18,433 nt of DNA from Saprospiraceae bacterium (lineage in GTDB: Bacteria; Bacteroidota; Bacteroidia; Bacteroidales; JAIPBB01), in NCBI GenBank assembly GCA_021739805.1, contig JAIPBB010000077.1:1-18433 (forward strand), in the 5' to 3' direction. A program made the translations under genes and the position numbers. Shown here one piece after another: positions 13,904 to 18,433 of the stretch. Below the pieces are notes generated by a model that did not search any database, had not been told where the DNA came from, and was given only the letters and a program-made list of their open reading frames with translations. How positions within the stretch are numbered: the stretch's first letter is position 1; each line of letters begins with the position of its first letter.

Positions 13904-15778
13904 ATGAATTATCTGATAGCAGAAAACCTTACTAAATCATATGGCGAAAAGCTATTGTTTGAAAATATTACTTTCGGAATTGACCGAGGACAAAAGATTG
14001 CTTTGATTGCTAAAAACGGAGCAGGAAAGACAAGTCTTTTAAATATTCTTACAAGAAAAGATATTCCTGATTCAGGTGAGGTAATTGTCAGGAAAGAGAT
14101 TAAAGTTACCTATCTTGAGCAAAATCCTGAGTTTGAAATTGGTTTAACCGTAGTTCAGGTTTTGTTTAATTCAGAAAATAAATTTATCAAAACAATTCGT
14201 GAATATACTGAATGCTTGTTGGCAATCGAATTAGATAATAATAAAGAAAATCAACGAAATCTTGATGAAGCAAATCTTAAAATGGATGCCATGGAAGCAT
14301 GGGATTATGAAAGGAAAGTTAAAGAAATACTGTCAAGACTGAAAATAGAGAACATCAACCAAAAGTTGTCGGAGCTTTCAGGAGGTCAGAAAAAGAAAAT
14401 AGCTTTAGCAAGGGCAATGATTGAAGATGTTGATTTATTGATTCTTGATGAACCTACAAATCATCTAGATATCGAAATGATTGAATGGCTCGAAGATTAT
14501 CTTTCTAAGTCAAAACTTAGTTTGCTTTTGGTAACTCACGATAGATATTTTCTCGATACAGTTTGTGATGAAATTCTTGAGTTGGACAATCAATCCATTT
14601 ATCGATATAAAGGAAACTATTCTTATTTTATTGAGAAGAAGGCAGAGCGTGAAGCTATTGAAGCATCTGAAGTTGAAAAAGCAAAGAATACTTACAGAAA
14701 AGAATTAGAATGGATGAGACGTATGCCGAAAGCTCGTGCAACTAAGGCAAAATCAAGAATTGATTCATTTTATGAACTTGAAAAAACAGCTAAAAAACGC
14801 TTTGATGAAGGTGGCCCGGCTCTTAATGTAAAAATTGAAAGAATTGGTAAGAAGATTCTTGAGATAAATAATATTTTCAAAAGTTTTGATGACTTTAAAA
14901 TACTAGAAGATTTCACCTACACTTTCAAAAGGGGAGAGAGAATAGGAGTTGTCGGACCAAATGGCGTCGGGAAATCCACTTTGTTTAATATGATAATGGG
15001 CAATGAAAGAGTTGATGATGGGAATATCATTGCCGGTCAAACCGTTAAATTTGGTTATTATTCACAGGGAGGATTACAACCGGATGGAGATAAAAGAGTT
15101 ATTGATATTGTTAAAGAAATAGCTGAGGAAATTCCAATACATAAAGGTACTATTTCTGCATCACAATTTTTATTTCATTTTGGATTTGAGCATACAACTC
15201 AGTATAATTATTTTTCAAATTTAAGCGGTGGCGAAAGACGAAGATTATTCTTGTTAATGACTTTAATGAGAAATCCTAATTTCCTGATTCTTGATGAACC
15301 AACCAATGACCTTGATATTTACACTTTAAATTTACTTGAAGAATTTCTTGGGAATTTTCAGGGATGCATGCTGATTGCTTCTCACGATAGGTTTTTTCTT
15401 GATAAGCTTGTTGATCATATTTTTGTATTCGAAGGAAACGGTAAAATTAAAGATTACCATAGCAACTACACTGAATACCGTGAACAGAAGCTAATCGATG
15501 ATAAAAAAATCAGGAGAGTTCAAAAACAAGAAAACCCTAAACAGGAAAAGCCCAAATCAGTATCATCGAAACCAACATACAAACAAGTAAAGGAATATGA
15601 ATCACTTGAAAAGGAGCTTGAAGAACTTGAATATGAAAAGGAACACTTAATGACAAAAATGAATAGCGGAGTTTCTGACTCTAAAAAACTCCAGGACTGG
15701 TCGATTCGAATTGCTGAAATAATAAAACTTCTTGATGAAAAATCTGACCGCTGGTTGGAATTGAGTGAGTTGATGTAA
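13904..15778 (+). CDS. ABC-F family ATPase (Uup-like)
   Basis: This 624-residue cytoplasmic protein has two ABC domains and no membrane segments, the hallmark of ABC-F translation factors that act at the ribosomal exit site. Domain 1 has AKNGAGKT (36-43), in which Ala replaces the usual first Gly of Walker A, LSGGQ (158-162) and LILDEPTNHLD (179-189). A charged linker (about 240-315, with KARATKAKSRIDSF) corresponds to the P-site tRNA interaction motif. Domain 2 has GPNGVGKS (351-358), LSGGE (440-444) and LILDEPTNDLD (461-471). A C-terminal coiled coil (about 560-620) follows a Lys/Pro-rich linker, as in Uup. Its role is more likely ribosome or translation maintenance than drug resistance. 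It begins a new transcription unit and has no obvious tie to the transporter cluster upstream. Confidence 0.95.
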   Translation: MNYLIAENLTKSYGEKLLFENITFGIDRGQKIALIAKNGAGKTSLLNILTRKDIPDSGEVIVRKEIKVTYLEQNPEFEIGLTVVQVLFNSENKFIKTIREYTECLLAIELDNNKENQRNLDEANLKMDAMEAWDYERKVKEILSRLKIENINQKLSELSGGQKKKIALARAMIEDVDLLILDEPTNHLDIEMIEWLEDYLSKSKLSLLLVTHDRYFLDTVCDEILELDNQSIYRYKGNYSYFIEKKAEREAIEASEVEKAKNTYRKELEWMRRMPKARATKAKSRIDSFYELEKTAKKRFDEGGPALNVKIERIGKKILEINNIFKSFDDFKILEDFTYTFKRGERIGVVGPNGVGKSTLFNMIMGNERVDDGNIIAGQTVKFGYYSQGGLQPDGDKRVIDIVKEIAEEIPIHKGTISASQFLFHFGFEHTTQYNYFSNLSGGERRRLFLLMTLMRNPNFLILDEPTNDLDIYTLNLLEEFLGNFQGCMLIASHDRFFLDKLVDHIFVFEGNGKIKDYHSNYTEYREQKLIDDKKIRRVQKQENPKQEKPKSVSSKPTYKQVKEYESLEKELEELEYEKEHLMTKMNSGVSDSKKLQDWSIRIAEIIKLLDEKSDRWLELSELM

Positions 15779-15829
15779 TGCTATAATGCTATAATGCTAT
15801 AATGCGATAATGGTGTAATGCGATAATGA
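15778..15829. repeat. ATGCTATA octamer array (6.5 units)
   Basis: Three perfect ATGCTATA units are followed by ATGCGATA, ATGGTGTA, ATGCGATA and a partial ATGAC. The first unit begins on the last base of the ABC-F stop codon, so repeat growth has reached the end of the gene. The DUF2752 gene starts 25 bp after it. Confidence 0.9.
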
Positions 15830-15854
15830 CTTTAAACAAGGCAGATTTTAAAAA

Positions 15855-16169
15855 ATGTGGCAAAAATTCATAGAGTGGCTCGAATCAAATATGCAATCAT
15901 GCTTTTATAGAAGGTATTTTGGTATTGAGTGTCCCGGATGTGGCATGCAAAGAGCTTTTGTTGAATTATTAAAAGGAAATTTATTACAAAGCCTTAAAAT
16001 CTACCCTGCATTGCTTCCAACTATTTTTTTGTTTTTTTATCTCATTTTACATTTAGTCTATAAATATAAAAATGGTGCTTTTGTTTTAAAAATTTCTTTT
16101 ATATTTACGGTGTCATTAATGGTAATAAATTATATTTTGAAAGTAATATTTGTTCTAAGTAATCAATAA
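15855..16169 (+). CDS. DUF2752 small membrane protein
   Basis: This 104-residue protein carries the DUF2752 signature ECPGCGMQRAF (25-35) with the paired Cys26 and Cys29, followed by two hydrophobic segments at about 52-70 and 77-100. The family's function is unknown. The CxxC motif near a membrane suggests metal binding or a redox role, but nothing in the sequence decides this. It lies 9 bp upstream of a CCC-motif membrane protein gene, and the two are commonly neighbours in Bacteroidota, so they probably work together. The upstream spacer is the ATGCTATA array plus 25 bp, without a convincing promoter, so read-through from the ABC-F gene is possible. Confidence 0.88.
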   Translation: MWQKFIEWLESNMQSCFYRRYFGIECPGCGMQRAFVELLKGNLLQSLKIYPALLPTIFLFFYLILHLVYKYKNGAFVLKISFIFTVSLMVINYILKVIFVLSNQ

Positions 16170-16178
16170 ATTGAAATT

Positions 16179-16535
16179 ATGGAAAATCAAGAAATTATTG
16201 ATCAGAATTTGTACAATTCGAACCATCAGATAACATTGCCTAATTCAGTGGGAGTGTTAGTTTTAGGAATTTGTTCAATTGCTTTATGTTCGTGTAATAT
16301 CATAGGTGTTGCCTTGGGCATTATTGCACTTGTTTTGGCAAGTAAAGCAAATTCACTTTATAAAGAAAACCCTCAAAGTTATACTATCGCTTCATTTAAA
16401 AATATGAATGCCGGTAGAATCTGTGCAATTATAGGTACGGTAGTTTCAGGTTTGTATTTTGTTTTTTGGATAATTTATATAATATTTTTTGCAACTGTAT
16501 TTACTGCTTTACCATGGCAGATGTATAATTATTAA
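16179..16535 (+). CDS. CCC-motif / DUF4190-like membrane protein
   Basis: This 118-residue protein has a polar N-terminus (1-22), then two hydrophobic regions at about 23-54 and 81-112. The first contains ICSIALCSCN (31-40), which I take to be a variant of the clustered-cysteine motif found in proteins annotated as CCC-motif membrane proteins; here the cluster reads C-S-C. A conserved-looking ENP-SYTIASFKNMNAGRICAIIG stretch links the regions. The start is 9 bp after the DUF2752 stop, so the two genes form a small operon that ends at the terminator at 16561. Function is unknown. The family call rests on motif, topology and neighbour. Confidence 0.78.
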   Translation: MENQEIIDQNLYNSNHQITLPNSVGVLVLGICSIALCSCNIIGVALGIIALVLASKANSLYKENPQSYTIASFKNMNAGRICAIIGTVVSGLYFVFWIIYIIFFATVFTALPWQMYNY

Positions 16536-16560
16536 AAAATAAATTAAAAAGATTACTCCT

Positions 16561-16580
16561 AGGGCTTTTGCCCTTTTTTT
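16561..16580 (+). terminator. intrinsic terminator after the DUF2752/CCC-motif pair
   Basis: AGGGC-TTTT-GCCCT followed by an uninterrupted T run to 16580. It has a five-pair, G/C-rich stem and lies 25 bp after the stop codon. This is the clearest terminator in the window. Confidence 0.85.
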
Positions 16581-16582
16581 CT

Positions 16583-16605
16583 ACATTCGAAAGGCTTTCG
16601 AATGT
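16583..16605. repeat. perfect 11-bp inverted repeat (ACATTCGAAAG / CTTTCGAATGT)
   Basis: The two arms are exact complements around a single G, so the full 23 bp is palindromic apart from the centre. It starts two bases after the terminator T run and lies 31 bp upstream of the -7 box of the nnr gene. It could be a second transcription barrier, a protein binding site or another dispersed palindrome. Confidence 0.8.
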
Positions 16606-16636
16606 GAATTTTAGATTTCAACATTATTATATTTCG

Positions 16637-16644
16637 TATCTTTG
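16637..16644 (+). promoter_or_regulatory. -7 box TATCTTTG for the nnr gene
   Basis: TATCTTTG matches the TAnnTTTG consensus and is identical to the box before the ABC-F gene. It lies 21 bp before the ATG at 16666, giving a leader of about 15 nt. The -33 region (TAGATTTCA) has TTT rather than TTG near the expected spacing. Confidence 0.5.
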
Positions 16645-16665
16645 ATATAATTAAATCAGAAAGTC

Positions 16666-18183
16666 ATGAAAGTATTATCAATAGAACAAATTAGGGAAGC
16701 AGATAAATATACAATTGAAAATGAACCAATCGAATCAATCAACCTGATGGAAAGAGCGGGTGAAAATTGCTTTAATTGCTTGTGTGAAAAAATTGAAATA
16801 AAAGTATCTGTAAAAGTTTTTGTAGGTCTTGGAAACAATGGCGGTGATGGATTGGTTATTGCGAGATTATTGTCAGAAAAAGGATATAATGTTCAAGTAT
16901 TTGTTATTAGATATAGCCATAAATCATCCAATGATTTTCAGATTAATTATGAAAGATTATCTAAGATTAAAGAAGTAGAAATCATTGAATTAAATCCAGA
17001 AGATTCATTCCCTTTTATTAAAGAAAATGATGTAATAATTGATGCAATTTTTGGTTCGGGCTTAACAAAACCAATAAGTGGATTTATTGGAGATATAATC
17101 CAATACATTAATAATAGTAATGCATTTATTATTTCTATCGATATTCCATCAGGATTATTTGCCGATAAACCTATAAGTGAAAAAGATGGAGCCATAATTC
17201 ATGCTGATTTTACTTTATCCCTTCAATTTCCTAAGCTAGCGATGCTTTTTCCTGAGAACGATAGATTTGTTGGTGATTGGTATGTGATACCAATTGGATT
17301 GCATACTGAGTTTATTGCTCAGACAAAAACACAAAATTATCTCGTTGAAGAATGTGATATAGTGCCATTATTAAAAGTAAGAGATAAATTTGAGCATAAA
17401 GGAAATTTCGGTCATGCATTGTTGATTAGTGGAAGTTATGGAAAAATTGGGGCTTCTGTGCTCGCATCGAAAGCATGTTTAAGAACGGGTGTTGGTCTGT
17501 TAACAACACATATTCCAAAAAGTGGATATAAAATAATTCAAACTGCCACCCCAGAAACTATGGTTAGTATTGATGAAGATAAAAACTGTTTTACAGGAAT
17601 TGAAAATATTTCAGAATTTAATGCAATTGGAATTGGACCCGGTCTTGGAATGGATGAGAAATCTCAAAAAGCGATGAAACTTCTAATTCAAAATACGGCT
17701 TGTCCTATGGTTTTTGATGCTGATGCAATTAATATTCTCGGAGAAAATAAAACATGGTTAGCTTTTTTGCCTAAAGGAAGTATTCTGACTCCACATCCAA
17801 AAGAATTTGAAAGAATAGCTTTCAAAACTGATAATAGTTACGAAAGACTAATACTTCAAAAAGGAATATCCATGAAATTCGGAATATACATTGTTTTAAA
17901 AGGAGCTCATACATCAATTACTTGTCCCGACGGGAGTTGTTATTTCAATAGTACTGGAAATCCGGGAATGGCAACTGCCGGTAGTGGTGATGTTTTGACT
18001 GGTATTATTCTAGGATTATTAGCACAAGGATATAGTGCTAAAATTGCTGCGATTTTGGGAGTTTATTTGCATGGCAGGGCAGGGGATATTGCATCAGAAA
18101 TTTATGGAGAAGAAGCATTAATTGCCGGGGATATTGTTGAGTGTTTGGGGGAGGGTTTTATGAGTTTGAAATCTCAGGTTTAA
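16666..18183 (+). CDS. nnr: bifunctional NAD(P)H-hydrate repair enzyme (epimerase and dehydratase)
   Basis: This 505-residue fusion repairs damaged NADH and NADPH hydrates. The N-terminal YjeF_N epimerase domain (about 1-215) has GLGNNGGDGLV (54-64), the catalytic Asp126 in IIDAIFGSGL, and SIDIPSGL (157-164). The C-terminal dehydratase domain (about 230-500), of the ribokinase-like fold, has HKGNFGHALLISGS (244-257), GIGPGLG (322-328), TPHPKEFERI (375-384) and the catalytic GSGDVLTG (439-446, Asp442). Length and domain order are normal for bacterial Nnr, and both active sites look intact. The start follows a terminator, a palindrome and a -7 box, so the gene has its own promoter. This is a cytoplasmic housekeeping enzyme unrelated to its neighbours. 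Confidence 0.96.
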   Translation: MKVLSIEQIREADKYTIENEPIESINLMERAGENCFNCLCEKIEIKVSVKVFVGLGNNGGDGLVIARLLSEKGYNVQVFVIRYSHKSSNDFQINYERLSKIKEVEIIELNPEDSFPFIKENDVIIDAIFGSGLTKPISGFIGDIIQYINNSNAFIISIDIPSGLFADKPISEKDGAIIHADFTLSLQFPKLAMLFPENDRFVGDWYVIPIGLHTEFIAQTKTQNYLVEECDIVPLLKVRDKFEHKGNFGHALLISGSYGKIGASVLASKACLRTGVGLLTTHIPKSGYKIIQTATPETMVSIDEDKNCFTGIENISEFNAIGIGPGLGMDEKSQKAMKLLIQNTACPMVFDADAINILGENKTWLAFLPKGSILTPHPKEFERIAFKTDNSYERLILQKGISMKFGIYIVLKGAHTSITCPDGSCYFNSTGNPGMATAGSGDVLTGIILGLLAQGYSAKIAAILGVYLHGRAGDIASEIYGEEALIAGDIVECLGEGFMSLKSQV

Positions 18184-18203
18184 GGTTTAGGTTTCAGGTT
18201 TCA

Positions 18204-18330
18204 CACTTCGACGCTCAGTGCAGGAGTTTCAGTTTCAGGTTTCTGTTTCTAGTTGCTGGTTTCTCGCTTCTCGTATCTGGTTTCTTGATGCTCGTTGCTC
18301 GTTTGTTGGACACTGAGCGGAGCCGAAGTG
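18204..18330. repeat. inverted pair of CACTTCG...CAGTG elements
   Basis: CACTTCGACGCTCAGTG (18204-18220) and, in opposite orientation, CACTGAGCGGAGCCGAAGTG (18311-18330). The reverse complement of the second reads CACTTCGGCTCCGCTCAGTG, so the copies differ by one substitution and a three-base deletion. They bracket the heptamer array at 18245-18307. I recall this motif from spacers of other Bacteroidota. Confidence 0.7.
18245..18307. repeat. heptamer array (9 units), reverse orientation
   Basis: Nine 7-bp units: GTTTCTA, GTTGCTG, GTTTCTC, GCTTCTC, GTATCTG, GTTTCTT, GATGCTC, GTTGCTC and GTTTGTT. GTTGCTC is the reverse complement of GAGCAAC, the unit of the array at 12396-12458, and the number of units is the same. 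A plus-strand open frame through the array is a repeat artefact. Confidence 0.8.
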
Positions 18331-18388
18331 TCATTGCTCGTTGCCTCCATCATTGCGAGTGCCTTTTGCCTTTGCCTACTGCTTACTT

Positions 18389-18433
18389 ACTTCTGACTTC
18401 TTACTTCTGACTTCTGACTTCTGACTTCTGACT
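18389..18433. repeat. ACTTCTG heptamer array, continues past the window
   Basis: Six 7-bp units (ACTTCTG, ACTTCTT, then four ACTTCTG) and a partial ACT run into the right edge. The last four full units are identical. Just upstream GCCTTTT, GCCTTT, GCCTACT and GCTTACT look like a decayed extension. No gene is visible between 18184 and the edge. Confidence 0.9.

Noticed and set aside
13904..15778. Antibiotic-resistance ABC-F protein
   Set aside because: The Uup-like C-terminal coiled coil and general sequence fit a housekeeping ABC-F; no resistance-type features can be recognised from sequence alone.
18141..18410. Plus-strand open frame of 89 codons at the right end
   Set aside because: It overlaps the end of nnr in another frame and is otherwise a translation of the heptamer repeats.

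Overview
This window is AT-rich and comes from a member of the Bacteroidota. The evidence is a gldF/gldG pair, a long-form purC, the pairing of a DUF2752 protein with a CCC-motif membrane protein, and promoters of the Bacteroidota type (TTG, 19 bp, TAnnTTTG). I cannot place it more finely than probably Bacteroidales or a relative.

Region 1 (1-3315, minus strand) holds an ABC exporter operon read in the order gldF, gldG, then a DUF4340 protein cut by the left edge. No ATPase (GldA) is encoded here. Region 2 (3404-6283) is housekeeping: a DUF62 SAM hydrolase-like protein on the minus strand, divergent from a PhoH-family ATPase and purC (SAICAR synthase) on the plus strand.

Region 3 (6401-13633, plus strand) is the most interesting part. 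A near-consensus promoter overlaps a TetR-type operator, and a second copy of the operator lies 55 bp downstream. They precede a TetR regulator, a periplasmic LolA-like lipid or lipoprotein carrier, two FtsX/LolCE-type permeases, a LolD-like ATPase and an outer-membrane beta-barrel protein. Taken together these supply energising ATPase, inner-membrane extractor, periplasmic carrier and outer-membrane component. They look like one regulated route moving a hydrophobic substrate across the envelope. The substrate is unknown, and the system is inferred from gene content and order.

Region 4 (13904-18183, plus strand) holds an ABC-F protein with a probably leaderless start, the DUF2752/CCC-motif pair closed by a strong terminator, and a bifunctional NAD(P)H-hydrate repair enzyme.

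From about 7.86 kb onward most spacers are filled with degenerate short tandem arrays (periods 6, 7 and 8 bp) and small palindromic elements. A shared 14-mer (AATGACGGAGGCAA, one mismatch allowed) sits beside an array or palindrome three times. These repeats are absent from the spacers left of 7.86 kb. They interrupt the region 3 cluster twice, and one array ends two bases before the first ATG of the beta-barrel gene.
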